Source of the DNA: Hydrogenophaga taeniospiralis
GTDB lineage: Bacteria > Pseudomonadota > Gammaproteobacteria > Burkholderiales > Burkholderiaceae_C
Reading direction: 5' to 3'
DNA length: 64,000 nt
NCBI RefSeq assembly: GCF_020510445.1
Contig: NZ_JAHBAG010000001.1
Span: 596,501 to 660,500, forward strand
In this document: positions 49,688 through 58,033 of the stretch, piece by piece
How the letters are laid out: each line of letters begins with the position of its first letter
How positions within the stretch are numbered: the stretch's first letter is position 1
Translations under genes and position numbers: made by a program
Notes under the pieces: generated by a model
What the model saw: only the letters and a program-made list of their open reading frames with translations
Databases searched by the model: none
Told to the model about the DNA's origin: nothing

Positions 49688-51193
49688 ATGTTTTCTTTTC
49701 CCAAAGCCACGCGGATCGCGCTAGCCATGGGGGCTGTCGCCGCCGGGTTGGCGATGCTGGCCCTGCATGGGCGGGCCACCGCTGACACCGACCCCGATCC
49801 GCTGGGCGTGCTGACCGGTGGCGCGGCCACGGTGCACGCCACCGGCAGGCAGGCGTTTTCGTTTCCCTTTGCCAACCTCGGCGACGCCGAACAGACACGG
49901 TTCGCCATCGGCAACTCCTTCTTCAAGCGCAACTGGGTCGAGGCCCCCGCCTCCACCACGGCGCGCGACGGCCTGGGGCCGCATTTCATCGCGCGCTCCT
50001 GCGCCGGCTGCCACGTGATGGACGGCCGCGGCGCGCCGCCCGACTGGAAAAAGACCCTCGGCCCGGCGCCCGACAACACCGTGGCGCTGCTGATGCGCCT
50101 GTCGGTGCCGGGCACGCCCGCGCCGCACGCCGGCGTGGTGCCCGATCCGACCTACGGCGATCAGTTCAACAACGCCGCCATCCAGGGCGTGCGGCCCGAA
50201 GGCCGGGTGGAGATCCGCAGCCGGCCCGTCCACGGCCGCTTTGCCGACGGCACGCGCTACACGCTGCGCCAGCCGCTCTACACCCTGGCCGGCCTGGGCT
50301 ACGGCCCGATGGCCAAAGACGTGCTGGTGAGCCCGCGCATCGCGCCGCAGATCGCCGGCATCGGCCTGCTCGAAGCCATTCCCGAGGCCGAGATCCTGCG
50401 CAACGCGCGCGATCAGGCGGCCGCGCCCGGCCCCATCAAGGGCCAGCCCAACCGCGTCTGGGACGCCTTCGCCCGCGCCGAGCGCGTCGGCCGTTTCGGC
50501 TGGAAGGCCAACGTGGCGACCATCGCGCACCAGACGGCCGGCGCCTTCAACGGCGACATCGGCATCACCAGCAGCGTCTTCGCGCAGGAAGGTTGCACCC
50601 CGGCGCAGAAAGACTGCCTGGGCGCGCCGCACGGCGGCGGCAAACGCAGCGGCCACGACGGCCTGATGCCCGCGGCCCAGGCCAGCGCGGCGGTGCCCGA
50701 GATCGACGACGAGACCCTGGGCCATGTGATCTTCTACCAGGCCACGCTGGCGCCGGCCGCGCGCCGCAAGGCCGACGACCCGCAGGTGCTGCGCGGCCAG
50801 GCGCTGTTTGCCCAGGCGCAGTGCGCGGCCTGCCACCGGCCCAGCTACGTCACCGCCGAAGGCCCGTTCCCCGCGCTCACCAGCGCGCGCGTGGCGGGCC
50901 AGCGCATCTGGCCCTACACCGACCTGCTGCTGCACGACATGGGCGCCGCGCTGGCCGATGGCCGGCCCGACTTCCAGGCCAGCGGCACGCAGTGGAAAAC
51001 GCCGCCGCTCTGGGGCGTGGGCCTGATCCAGGACGTCAACGGCCACCAGCGCCTGCTGCACGACGGACGCGCCAACGGCGTGCTCGAAGCCGTGCTCTGG
51101 CACGGTGGCGAAGCCCAGGCCGCCAAGGAACAGGTGCTGAAGATGAACCGCCGCGACCGCGAAGCGCTGGTGAAGTTCGTGGAGTCGCTGTGA
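49688..51193 (+). CDS. di-heme oxidoreductase-family (DHOR, c-type) protein
   Basis: A 501-aa exported cytochrome-type protein. A signal-like N-terminus is followed by two haem c motifs: SCAGCH near residue 105 and CAACH near residue 378. DHOR-family signatures include GDQFNNAAIQGVRPEGRVEI, LGYGPMAKDVLVSPRIAPQIAGIGLLEAIPE and DLLLHDMGAALADGR. It is probably periplasmic and transfers electrons, perhaps to oxidise or reduce iron for the neighbouring imelysins. It overlaps the next gene by one base (TGATG). Confidence 0.9.
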   Translation: MFSFPKATRIALAMGAVAAGLAMLALHGRATADTDPDPLGVLTGGAATVHATGRQAFSFPFANLGDAEQTRFAIGNSFFKRNWVEAPASTTARDGLGPHFIARSCAGCHVMDGRGAPPDWKKTLGPAPDNTVALLMRLSVPGTPAPHAGVVPDPTYGDQFNNAAIQGVRPEGRVEIRSRPVHGRFADGTRYTLRQPLYTLAGLGYGPMAKDVLVSPRIAPQIAGIGLLEAIPEAEILRNARDQAAAPGPIKGQPNRVWDAFARAERVGRFGWKANVATIAHQTAGAFNGDIGITSSVFAQEGCTPAQKDCLGAPHGGGKRSGHDGLMPAAQASAAVPEIDDETLGHVIFYQATLAPAARRKADDPQVLRGQALFAQAQCAACHRPSYVTAEGPFPALTSARVAGQRIWPYTDLLLHDMGAALADGRPDFQASGTQWKTPPLWGVGLIQDVNGHQRLLHDGRANGVLEAVLWHGGEAQAAKEQVLKMNRRDREALVKFVESL

Positions 51194-52332
51194 TGCGGCG
51201 GCCACCACCGCTGAGCGCACTGGCGCTGCTGTTGTGCGCGCTGGGCCTGGCCCCGGCCATGGCGCTGGCGCAGTCGGCCCCCGCCGCCGAAGCCGCGCCC
51301 GGCACGGCGGCCCCGGTCAACGCGCCCGCGAACGCCTTCCCCTACTACTCGGCGGAGCAGGCCATGCAAGGCCTGTACGGCCACCACCTGCCGCCGCTGG
51401 CGGCGGCCTTCGAGGCCCAGGCCCAGGCCCTGGCGGGCAGCGCCGCGCGCCATTGCCAGGGCCAGGCCCCGCTGGCCGAGCTGCGCGCGCAATGGCGCCA
51501 GACCCTGCTGGCCTGGCAGAGCTTGTCCACGCCCGCCGTGGGCCCGGTGGTGCAGCGCCGCTCGCAACGCCAGATCGACTTCTGGCCCACCCGCCCCGAG
51601 CTGCTGCGCAAGGCGCTGGAGAAAGCGCCGCAGACCCTGCCCGACATGGACCGCGTGGGCACGCCCGCCAAGGGCTTTCCGGCCCTGGAGCGGCTGCTTT
51701 TTGCAACCTCTGCGGCCCCCGCCGCCACCCGCCTGGACGCCCCGACCTGCACCTACGTGCTCCTGTCAGCCCGGGCCATCGTGGTCGAGGCGCAGGCGCT
51801 CAAAACCGCGCTGGACACCCTGGCCGCGCAGGACTGGGCCGCATCGCCCGAAGCCACCGGAACCGCCATGGCCGAGTGGGTCAACCAGTGGCTCGCCGGC
51901 CTGGAGCGGCTGCGCTGGGCGCACATCGGCAAACCCATCCAGTCCCACCAGACCTCGGGCAAGGGTGGCGCCATCGCATTCCCGCGCCAGACGCCCGAAC
52001 ACAACCTGGCCGACTGGCGCGCGCAGTGGCAGAGCCTGCGCGCCCAGGCCCGGCTCAGTCCGACGCAGCGCCAGACCCCGCCCGAGCCCGGGCAGGCCCT
52101 GGTGCCGCTGGAAGCCCTGCTGATCGGCAAGGGGCAACTGGCGCTGGCGCAGCGCTGGGCCCAGGCGCTGGACCGGGCGGACGCCGGCCTGGCCCAGCTG
52201 CAGCCCCAGAGCGGGCCGCGCGAGCTGCAGGCGCTCACGGCGACGCTGCAGGCGGTGACGGTGCTGTTTCAGAACGAAGTGGCCGCCGCGCTCGACATCC
52301 CGCTCGGGTTTTCCGATGCCGACGGTGACTAG
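51193..52332 (+). CDS. second imelysin-family protein
   Basis: A 379-aa exported protein with a signal ending ALAQ. Its pattern GFPALERLLF corresponds to the GxHxxE position but lacks the His, as in the second imelysin of such operons. Other family segments are RRSQRQIDFWPTRPELLRKAL and SGKGGAIAFPRQTPE. Coupled to the di-heme gene by TGATG and overlapping the DUF1513 gene by 17 nt. It is likely periplasmic and in the same pathway. Confidence 0.85.
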   Translation: MRRPPPLSALALLLCALGLAPAMALAQSAPAAEAAPGTAAPVNAPANAFPYYSAEQAMQGLYGHHLPPLAAAFEAQAQALAGSAARHCQGQAPLAELRAQWRQTLLAWQSLSTPAVGPVVQRRSQRQIDFWPTRPELLRKALEKAPQTLPDMDRVGTPAKGFPALERLLFATSAAPAATRLDAPTCTYVLLSARAIVVEAQALKTALDTLAAQDWAASPEATGTAMAEWVNQWLAGLERLRWAHIGKPIQSHQTSGKGGAIAFPRQTPEHNLADWRAQWQSLRAQARLSPTQRQTPPEPGQALVPLEALLIGKGQLALAQRWAQALDRADAGLAQLQPQSGPRELQALTATLQAVTVLFQNEVAAALDIPLGFSDADGD

Positions 52333-53476
52333 AGGACGCCCCCCTGCGCCGCCAGTGGCGTGGCCGCTGGAAGGAGGCATTTCGCGCCGAGGCGTGTTGC
52401 TGGCGGGTGCTGGTGCGTGCTGTCTGCCGTCTGCGTGGGCCGCGCGTGCGGATCGCGCCACCCTTCTGGCCGCCTGGCAGAGCAACGCGGAGCAACACAT
52501 CGGCCTGCTGTCGGTCGGTGACACGTCCTGGTCTGTGCAGCGCTCGTTCGTGGTGCCGACGCGGGCGCACGGCCTGTGGGCCGAAGCGGGCGGCAGCGTG
52601 CTGGCCGTGGCGCGCCGCCCCGGCGACTGGCTGCTGCGCTGGCAACCCGAGAGCGGCCAGACGCAATGGCACTGGATCGGGGACGACCGCCGCTTCAACG
52701 GCCACGTCATCACCAGCGCCGACGGCGCCACGCTCTGGACCACCGAAACCGACCTGGACACCGCGCAAGGGCGGCTCGGCGTGCGCCACGCGAAGAGCCT
52801 GGACAAGCAGGCCGAATGGCCCACCCACGGCATGGACCCGCACGAACTGCTGGCCCTGCCCGAACGCCTGGGCGAACTGCCCGCCGGCAGTCTGATCGTG
52901 GCCAACGGCGGCATCCCCACCCTGCCCGAAACCGGCCGCGCCAAACGCGCGCTGGACCGCATGGACGCCTCGCTCGTGGCGCTGGACCCACGCAGCGGCG
53001 CGCTGCTGGCCCAGTGGCGCCTGGCCGACCCCATGCTCAGCATCCGCCACCTGGCCTGGGACCCGGTCTCGCGCCGCGTGGGCGTGGCGCTGCAGGCCGA
53101 ACACCCCGACCTGCCCACGCGCCAGCGCGCGCCCGTGCTCGCGGTGTGCGACGGCAGCGGCCTGCGCGCCGCGACCGAGCAACCCACGCTCATGGGCTAC
53201 GGCGGCTCTATCTGCGCCCGCCCCGGCGGCGGTTTCGTGGTGAGCTGCCCCCGCGCCAACCGCCTGGCCCTGTTCGACGCCGACGCCCGCTGGCACCACG
53301 ACCAGCCCCACCAGGAAGCCTACGCCCTGGCCGAACGCGCCGGCCACTGGTGGGCCAGCGGAAGCGAAGGCGTGCTGCAGATGGGCGGCACACCCGACCC
53401 GGTGGTGGCCAGCGCGGCCGCATCGGTGCGCGAACCGGTGCGGTTCGACAACCATTGGTTGGGGTGGCCGGGTTGA
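52316..53476 (+). CDS. DUF1513 protein with Tat-type signal
   Basis: A 386-aa protein with ISRRGVLLAGAGACCLPSAWA near the N-terminus, a twin-arginine-type export signal. A beta-propeller-like DUF1513 domain follows (HGLWAEAGGSVLAVARRPGDWLLRW, THGMDPHELLALP, NGGIPTLPETGRAK, SLVALDPRSGALLAQW). It completes the imelysin/di-heme cluster. The role is unknown; it probably folds with a cofactor before export. Confidence 0.87.
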   Translation: MPTVTRGRPPAPPVAWPLEGGISRRGVLLAGAGACCLPSAWAARADRATLLAAWQSNAEQHIGLLSVGDTSWSVQRSFVVPTRAHGLWAEAGGSVLAVARRPGDWLLRWQPESGQTQWHWIGDDRRFNGHVITSADGATLWTTETDLDTAQGRLGVRHAKSLDKQAEWPTHGMDPHELLALPERLGELPAGSLIVANGGIPTLPETGRAKRALDRMDASLVALDPRSGALLAQWRLADPMLSIRHLAWDPVSRRVGVALQAEHPDLPTRQRAPVLAVCDGSGLRAATEQPTLMGYGGSICARPGGGFVVSCPRANRLALFDADARWHHDQPHQEAYALAERAGHWWASGSEGVLQMGGTPDPVVASAAASVREPVRFDNHWLGWPG

Positions 53477-53501
53477 GCCGCGCGGCAAGGCCTGCCCCGT
53501 T

Positions 53502-53666
53502 TTAGATGGCGCTCAAGGCGTCCAGCGGGCTGACCGAGCCACCCGCCGCCACCTTCAGTACATGTGTATAGATCATGGTGGTGGACACATCGGAATGACC
53601 CAGCAGTTCCTGCACGGTGCGGATGTCGGTGCCCGCTTGCAACAGGTGCGTGGCGAATGAATGGCG
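53502..53666 (-). pseudogene. 3' remnant of an integron integrase
   Basis: The last 54 codons of a tyrosine recombinase: [48 protein letters not shown]. The H-R-H-Y-type residues and the [18 protein letters not shown] block are typical of IntI. The direction (away from the cassette array) fits integron architecture. Everything upstream of the catalytic RHSFATH is missing and replaced by unrelated sequence from about 53667. The product would be inactive, so the array can no longer be shuffled by its own integrase. Confidence 0.8.
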
Positions 53667-53685
53667 CCTATGTAGAGCTGGCAAT

Positions 53686-54000
53686 AGGCGCCACTGCTGG
53701 GCCACACACCTGCTTGAAGCCGGGGTGGACCTGCACAGTCTCTCGCAGTGGCTGGGCCACAGCCAGGTGAGCACCACCATGCGCGACCTGCACCGGGCCC
53801 GCCCGGATGTGCCCGATGGCGCACGGCGACCAAGACCAGCCGCATGGCACTGGCGCGAACACTGCTGGAGATGCCCCAGCCGCAGCCCCAGGCCACCGAG
53901 GACGCCCGGGCCTTCATGCGTCACGTGGCGGCGCTGGAGATCGACACCTGTCCCCACTGCCGAATGGGACGGCTGCGGCTGGTGCAGCTGCTGGCGCCCC
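53686..54000 (+). pseudogene. IS91-type element remnant (recombinase and transposase 3' ends)
   Basis: One frame from 53686 reads [20 protein letters not shown] and [26 protein letters not shown], the end of the tyrosine recombinase that accompanies some IS91 elements. From about 53826 another frame reads [20 protein letters not shown] and [23 protein letters not shown], resembling an IS91 transposase C-terminus with its Cys-x2-Cys. No complete gene remains. The remnant separates the integrase stump from the array; 54001-54331 holds no clear gene and would include the old attI region. Confidence 0.6.
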
Positions 54001-54331
54001 AGCGCACAAGAGCGCCTGACCCAACCCGAGGAGGTGCGGCCTGCCGGAGGCCACCATGAATGCTGCTGGGCATGCTTTGAAGAATCACCGCCAGCCACGC
54101 CGGCGTGGCTGTGGGCCACCGTGCGCACCCAGGGGTGTGAGCGCCTGTGGTGACACGGGCAGAGCCTGCAAGCAGACGCGGTCGTGCGCTGTTCAAGGCG
54201 AAACCGACCGATCCAACGTGGTCGGCACCACACAATGGGCGCTCCCAGTGGCGTTTAGGATTGCCCGAATCGGCGGTTGAAACTTACACTGCCCATTCAG
54301 AAGAAAACACGCCGCCACCTCGCGCGGTTCA

Positions 54332-54415
54332 GTCCAACAAGGTTTATCAGCCGCAAGGGAGGCTCATGATGAATTCACACGTTGCTTCGCGGCTGATAAA
54401 CGCTGTTCGTTGGGC
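54332..54415 (+). other. attC site 1
   Basis: GTCCAAC (54332) and GTTGGGC (54409) are the outer core boxes. Inside, TTTATCAGCCGC (54343) pairs perfectly with GCGGCTGATAAA (54389). Total 84 bp. This is the first recombination site of the array. Confidence 0.75.
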
Positions 54416-54421
54416 GTCTCG

Positions 54422-54721
54422 ATGAAAACTGTCTATCTTTACGGCGGCACGGGTAAGTACTCGGGAACAGCAGCGTTCGAGTGGAACTGCCCCGAGGTCG
54501 GGAACACGCATAGGTTCATTCTCTTTGTCGCTCAAGAGAACAATGATGCGCAGCAGCAGGTCGCAATCAATGAGCTGGAACAGTTCGGCTTCACTGAACT
54601 ACAAGTAGGCGAAGGGAAGCCTATAGCAGTCGAGGTGCTGAACGAACCACAAATGAAGGCCTTTCAAAAGCACTATGAGGGCGCGCTGGCTGAAGGTTCC
54701 TCAATCGTCTGGTACCCATGA
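54422..54721 (+). CDS. cassette protein 1, unknown
   Basis: A 99-aa soluble protein starting MKTVYLYGGTGKYSGTAAFE, 7 bp after the attC core. FRFILFVAQENNDAQQQVAI-like segments suggest a small alpha/beta domain; residues 60-95 (VEVLNEPQMKAFQKHYEGAL) are helical. No family recognised. Its codon use is less GC-biased than the flanking chromosome, as is usual for cassettes. Confidence 0.65.
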   Translation: MKTVYLYGGTGKYSGTAAFEWNCPEVGNTHRFILFVAQENNDAQQQVAINELEQFGFTELQVGEGKPIAVEVLNEPQMKAFQKHYEGALAEGSSIVWYP

Positions 54722-54740
54722 GCCACTCGACCGCGAAGCC

Positions 54741-54798
54741 GCCCAACCCATCATTCCAGCGGACCGCCTTCGGCGGCCGTTGAATTCAAACGTTAGGC
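54741..54798 (+). other. attC site 2
   Basis: GCCCAAC (54741) to GTTAGGC (54792), 58 bp, with an internal stem including GGACCGCC and GGCGGCC. A compact classical attC site between cassettes 1 and 2. Confidence 0.78.
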
Positions 54799-54858
54799 CC
54801 CACAAATGACCTCTTCCGCAACTCGGCCGCTTAACCCTGAAGCTTCTCGCTACACCCC

Positions 54859-55254
54859 GTGATTGAACAGACTCAAGTTCTCGACATGTTGGTTCAGGCA
54901 TGTCCAACGTTTGCAGCCGCGCGGGACGAACATGTCGCGGAGTACGGAAATGATGTGTTGTATGTGGCTGCTGGGGAGTTTGCGCACCATCTACTCATCC
55001 TTCAATTGGACGGCGCAACTTCCTGCTTTGCTGAGGTGGGCGCGACCATCGAACGAATGCACACCGAAGGCACACACGAGGTCAAGGAACTGGCGACTAT
55101 CGGAGTACTTGAAGGAATCCAAAATGTCTGGGGGCACAGCAGCGCCGACCCCGGGTTGTTCCTTGAGTACCTGGGTCCAGAGAGCCGGTCGTGGTGGCAA
55201 GGTCTGAACAACTTCTGGTCAGGCAAGGCGCCTATTGTGCGCAGTGGGGCCTAA
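54859..55254 (+). CDS. cassette protein 2, DUF7674-like
   Basis: A 131-aa protein from a GTG at 54859 (IEQTQVLDMLVQACPTFAAA). EFAHHLLILQLDG, IERMHTEGTHEVKELATIGVLEGIQNVWG and YLGPESRSWWQGLNNFWSG match the DUF7674 family, small proteins often found in mobile or cassette settings. The stop TAA lies in the following attC core box (GCCTAAC). Function unknown. Confidence 0.72.
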   Translation: MIEQTQVLDMLVQACPTFAAARDEHVAEYGNDVLYVAAGEFAHHLLILQLDGATSCFAEVGATIERMHTEGTHEVKELATIGVLEGIQNVWGHSSADPGLFLEYLGPESRSWWQGLNNFWSGKAPIVRSGA

Positions 55255-55289
55255 CACCTCGCTCAAGAGAACCACCAACGGCAGGCCGC
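55249..55289 (+). other. truncated attC (left half only)
   Basis: GCCTAAC at 55249 starts an attC, but the next gene begins 35 bp later and no GTTRRRY core is present. The segment CACCTCGCTCAAGAGAACC resembles the left arm of other sites in this array. Right half lost. Confidence 0.6.
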
Positions 55290-55868
55290 ATGAGAGACCA
55301 TCACGCTTCTGAAACGTTGCACTCCTCGTACTACGAGGCGCTGGGTCGTCTTCTCGTCGCGTTCCAAGCGTTGGAGGAGGCCGTGACATATGGTCTCATC
55401 CAACTCACGCGACCTAACCTAGTCGACGACACCGATCTTCATTACTTCTATACGGTCAACGAGCTTCCGTTCAAAGCGCGCGTCAAACTGATGCGGAACT
55501 TTCTTGAGACAACGAAGCCGTCTCACTTTCTGTGGACCGGCAGCCCCGCCGAAGAGAAGCGGGAGGCGTTCATAAAGGACCTCCTGCGCCAAATGCTGCA
55601 GTTCGCCAAGGACTGCCAAGTACATGAGGACCAACGCAACCAGTTCGTGCACTCTGTGTGGGATCCAGCCGAAGAGAAGGCGCCGCACGATGCAAGGCGC
55701 CTAAAGGTTCGTCTACAGGAAAAGAAGACACTTATCGTCCATCAACGCGTCAGCGTCAGCGAGATTCTTGACCTCGTGGAGCGCATGCAGCAAACGCGGA
55801 ACGGAATCTCCAATGGCGGCTGGCTCCTCGCTTCTATCCTGGCAGAGAAGCGAGCGAATGCGGCCTAA
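55290..55868 (+). CDS. cassette protein 3, unknown helical protein
   Basis: A 192-aa protein starting MRDHHASETLHSSYYEALGR. Mostly helical (LLVAFQALEEAVTYGLIQL, KRKAFIKD-like region, NQFVHSVWDPAEE), resembling HEPN-like or phage-abortive small helical proteins only in general composition; the RNQFVHS segment is reminiscent of the Rx4-6H motif of HEPN domains. The stop TAA lies within the next core box. No firm assignment. Confidence 0.55.
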   Translation: MRDHHASETLHSSYYEALGRLLVAFQALEEAVTYGLIQLTRPNLVDDTDLHYFYTVNELPFKARVKLMRNFLETTKPSHFLWTGSPAEEKREAFIKDLLRQMLQFAKDCQVHEDQRNQFVHSVWDPAEEKAPHDARRLKVRLQEKKTLIVHQRVSVSEILDLVERMQQTRNGISNGGWLLASILAEKRANAA

Positions 55869-55975
55869 CCCTTCGCTCGAGCGAACCTCCACCGGCAAGC
55901 CACTTGGGCCGCGAGGCGCATGATAGGCCTGAGCGCCTCGCGGCCCAAGTGGCTTGCCGGCGGCGTCCGCCCAAC
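55863..55975 (+). repeat. attC-derived block with perfect 28-bp palindrome
   Basis: GCCTAAC at 55863 is followed by a perfect 28-bp inverted repeat: arms 55892-55919 and 55933-55960, loop 13 bases. Then GCCCAAC at 55969 opens another attC. No GTTRRRY core closes the first site. Such a long cruciform is far beyond a normal attC stem. Confidence 0.75.
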
Positions 55976-56064
55976 TCAAACTACAAGGGCTTCCCCCCAA
56001 AAGTCAAACACCGATCCAGCCGTGATGCATCGCGAAGCGATGCATCACGGAACAGACGTTGAAT
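55969..56064 (+). other. probable attC site with 14-bp perfect hairpin
   Basis: GCCCAAC (55969) to GTTGAAT (56058), 96 bp. The interior has CCGTGATGCATCGC (56020) and its exact complement (56037) around a GAA loop. The right core is atypical in sequence. The following 56065-56272 has no convincing gene; a 95-aa open frame across it is probably chance. Confidence 0.5.
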
Positions 56065-56272
56065 TGACGGCTTTCCACCTTCTGCGCCAAGTCTGCGTTG
56101 CTCACCGAGCAAGGGATGCGGACAGCGAAACTACAAACGGTCATGGATGCTGCTTCAAAAGGCAGCGGACCCTGATGAAAGACGCGCGCGGGGGACCCAT
56201 TCGTTAGCCGAGGATGGCCGGCGTTGCCACCGGCCCTGGACTCCTTGAGTTAAACGGTCACGCCCCGCGCAG

Positions 56273-57501
56273 GTCCAACCCATGACTCATCAACGCTGGC
56301 TGCACGCAGTGGTGGAAATCGAACAAGGCTCCTTTGAGTGATACGAGCTGGTGATCGGCCGGTGCTCAGACGGGCAACCTGAAATCTTCACCCCGACTGA
56401 GCACGGCCCAGCACATTCGGGCGTTCTTGGCCGCGATGGCCACCACCGCTTTCCAGTAGCCTCGGCGCTGCGCCAGCGCCACAGCCCAGCGGCTGATCGG
56501 ATCGCTCTTGTTCTTGGCGGCGGCCAGTACCGCTCGCGCACCCAGCACCAGCAGGCTGCGCAGGTACGGGTCACCGGCCTTGGTGATGCGCCCCAGGCGC
56601 CGCCTACCGCCCGAGCTGTACTGCCCGGGCACCAGCCCGAGCCAGGCGCACAGCTGGCGCCCGCACTTGAAGTCACGCCCATTGCCGATGGTGCTCAGCA
56701 GCGCCGTGGCGGTGGTCTCACCAATGCCCGAGAGCTGCATCAGCCGCTGGGCTTCGGTGCTCTGGCGCGCCATCGCGCGGATGTGGAGGTCGTACTGCGC
56801 GATGCGCCCATCAAGCCTGGCGACCTCACTGAGCAAATCACCGATCACGGTGTTGGCCCAGCCTGGAAGATCTTCCAGGCAAATCATGGCCTCGCGGCGC
56901 ACGACGGCGGCCTTGAGTGGCAGCACGATGCCCAGCTCAGAGAGCAGGCCCCGGATGCGGTTGAGCGTGGCGGTGCGTTGTTCGACAAAGCCCTGGCGGG
57001 CACGATGCACAAGCAACTGGCCTTGCTGCTCAATGCTCTTGACTGGCACTAAGCGCATGTTGGGGCGGGTGACGGCTTCACAGATGGCGGCGGCATCGGC
57101 CGCATCGTTCTTGCCGCGCTTGCCCGAGAGGCGGTAGGGGATGACGAACTTGGGCGCCATCAGGCGCACGGTGTGACCGAACTTCTGGAATTCACGAGCC
57201 CAGTGATGGGCACCAGAGCAGGCCTCCATGCCGATCAGGCACGGAGGCAGCGAGGCGATGAGTTCCATCAGTTTGGCGCGAGGCACACTGGGGCGCACCA
57301 GTGTGGGTTTGCCTGACTCATCCACACCGTGGACGGCAAAAACGTTCTTTGCCAGATCGATGCCAACGGATACGATTGCCATGGACTTCCCCCTCCAACA
57401 AACGAGTGAGTTGATGAGAGTTCGCACTTCCCATCGTGGCACTTTGATGCCGTACCCCGCAACTGCGCGGATCACTCGGGACGGGGAAGTCCCTTTCATT
57501 C
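56273..57501. mobile_element. IS110/IS1111-type insertion sequence within an attC site
   Basis: The element splits an attC: GTCCAAC at 56273 lies on one side and GTTAGGC at 57502 on the other. The IS1111-attC group is known to insert at attC sites. It holds one transposase gene, about 85 bp of non-coding DNA beyond its stop and about 120 bp before its start. The latter contains GGACTTCCCC (57383) and GGGGAAGTCC (57483) in inverted orientation. Exact ends cannot be fixed by eye, as this group has no target duplication. Confidence 0.75.
56366..57382 (-). CDS. IS110-family (IS1111 group) transposase
   Basis: A 338-aa transposase starting MAIVSVGIDLAKNVFAVHGV at 57382. The DEDD-type N-terminal catalytic domain includes GIDLAKNVF, the GMEACSGAHHWAREF block and KNDAADAAAICEA. 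The C-terminal transposase_20 domain contains LPGWANTVIG and SGIGETTATALLSTIGNGRDFKCGRQLCAWLGLVPGQYSSGGR. Both are intact, with the conserved Ser of the tail domain present. It recombines IS ends with target DNA via an RNA guide in this family. Its reading frame has no ribosome-site oddities. Confidence 0.92.
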   Translation of the reverse strand: MAIVSVGIDLAKNVFAVHGVDESGKPTLVRPSVPRAKLMELIASLPPCLIGMEACSGAHHWAREFQKFGHTVRLMAPKFVIPYRLSGKRGKNDAADAAAICEAVTRPNMRLVPVKSIEQQGQLLVHRARQGFVEQRTATLNRIRGLLSELGIVLPLKAAVVRREAMICLEDLPGWANTVIGDLLSEVARLDGRIAQYDLHIRAMARQSTEAQRLMQLSGIGETTATALLSTIGNGRDFKCGRQLCAWLGLVPGQYSSGGRRRLGRITKAGDPYLRSLLVLGARAVLAAAKNKSDPISRWAVALAQRRGYWKAVVAIAAKNARMCWAVLSRGEDFRLPV

Positions 57502-57508
57502 GTTAGGC
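57502..57508 (+). other. right core box of attC split by the first IS
   Basis: GTTAGGC directly follows the IS end and leads into the next cassette, whose ATG is 7 bp away. The same join, TTTCATTCGTTAGG, is repeated at the second IS. Confidence 0.7.
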
Positions 57509-57514
57509 GGCCAA

Positions 57515-57940
57515 ATGTCGTACTTCCTACTTCAACCTCCGCGCCCGACTTCAGCGCTTGGCTGCTGGGAGTCACAGCTACCAGCATTCACCCACGTCAT
57601 CGGCTATTCGGGCCTTGGCCATTTCTTCCTCTTCGATCAAAGGAAGAACGAGTACGCCGTTCTCTATCCCTTCCGTCAGGCGTACAAGAGCTATGGCTCG
57701 TTTGTGTCACTCGAAGCATTTGAATCCGAAGTTCTCGAAGACGTCGGTTTCTCAGAGTACGTATTGAAGCCTGGGCATCAAGCCGCCATTCAAGAACGGC
57801 TTGGCCCTCTGGGAGCGGAAGAGGTATACATACCCGAGCCGTACCCATTCCTAGGCGGAACTGAAGAGCCAGACACCTACAGCAAAGGCAACTTCTGGGT
57901 GTTTGCAGAGTTGGTAGGCATGAGTCATGGGTTCGCGTGA
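57515..57940 (+). CDS. cassette protein 4, Tdi1/DUF1851-like
   Basis: A 141-aa protein starting MSYFLLQPPRPTSALGCWES. GYSGLGHFFLFDQRKNEYAVLYPFRQAYKSYGSFVSLEAFESEVLED and PEPYPFLGGTEEPDTY resemble the C-terminal domain of T6SS immunity proteins of the Tdi1 type (DUF1851). If so, it could neutralise an effector, but no toxin is next to it. In an attC cassette it would act as an orphan immunity gene. Assignment by pattern only. Confidence 0.55.
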   Translation: MSYFLLQPPRPTSALGCWESQLPAFTHVIGYSGLGHFFLFDQRKNEYAVLYPFRQAYKSYGSFVSLEAFESEVLEDVGFSEYVLKPGHQAAIQERLGPLGAEEVYIPEPYPFLGGTEEPDTYSKGNFWVFAELVGMSHGFA

Positions 57941-57943
57941 GCC

Positions 57944-58012
57944 GCCTAATCCTTCAATCGAGAGGACTTGCCCCGGCAAGCCGGGTCAAGCCTCTCATCT
58001 CAAACGTTAGGC
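57944..58012 (+). other. attC site, copy A of a repeated pair
   Basis: GCCTAAT (57944) to GTTAGGC (58006), 69 bp, with CTTGCCCCGG and CCGGGTCAAG pairing and GAGAGG with CCTCTC. The middle 60 bp are identical to the next attC at 58665. Confidence 0.82.
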
Positions 58013-58033
58013 GTCGAAAGGAACGAACCGCCT

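Noticed and set aside
53617..54153. 178-aa plus-strand frame covering the integrase/IS91 remnant
   Set aside because: Only about 46 codons resemble a recombinase; the remainder is out of frame with the recognisable transposase end.
55920..56207. 95-aa frame across the palindromes after cassette 3
   Set aside because: It begins in a hairpin loop and crosses two attC-type structures; composition is not protein-like.
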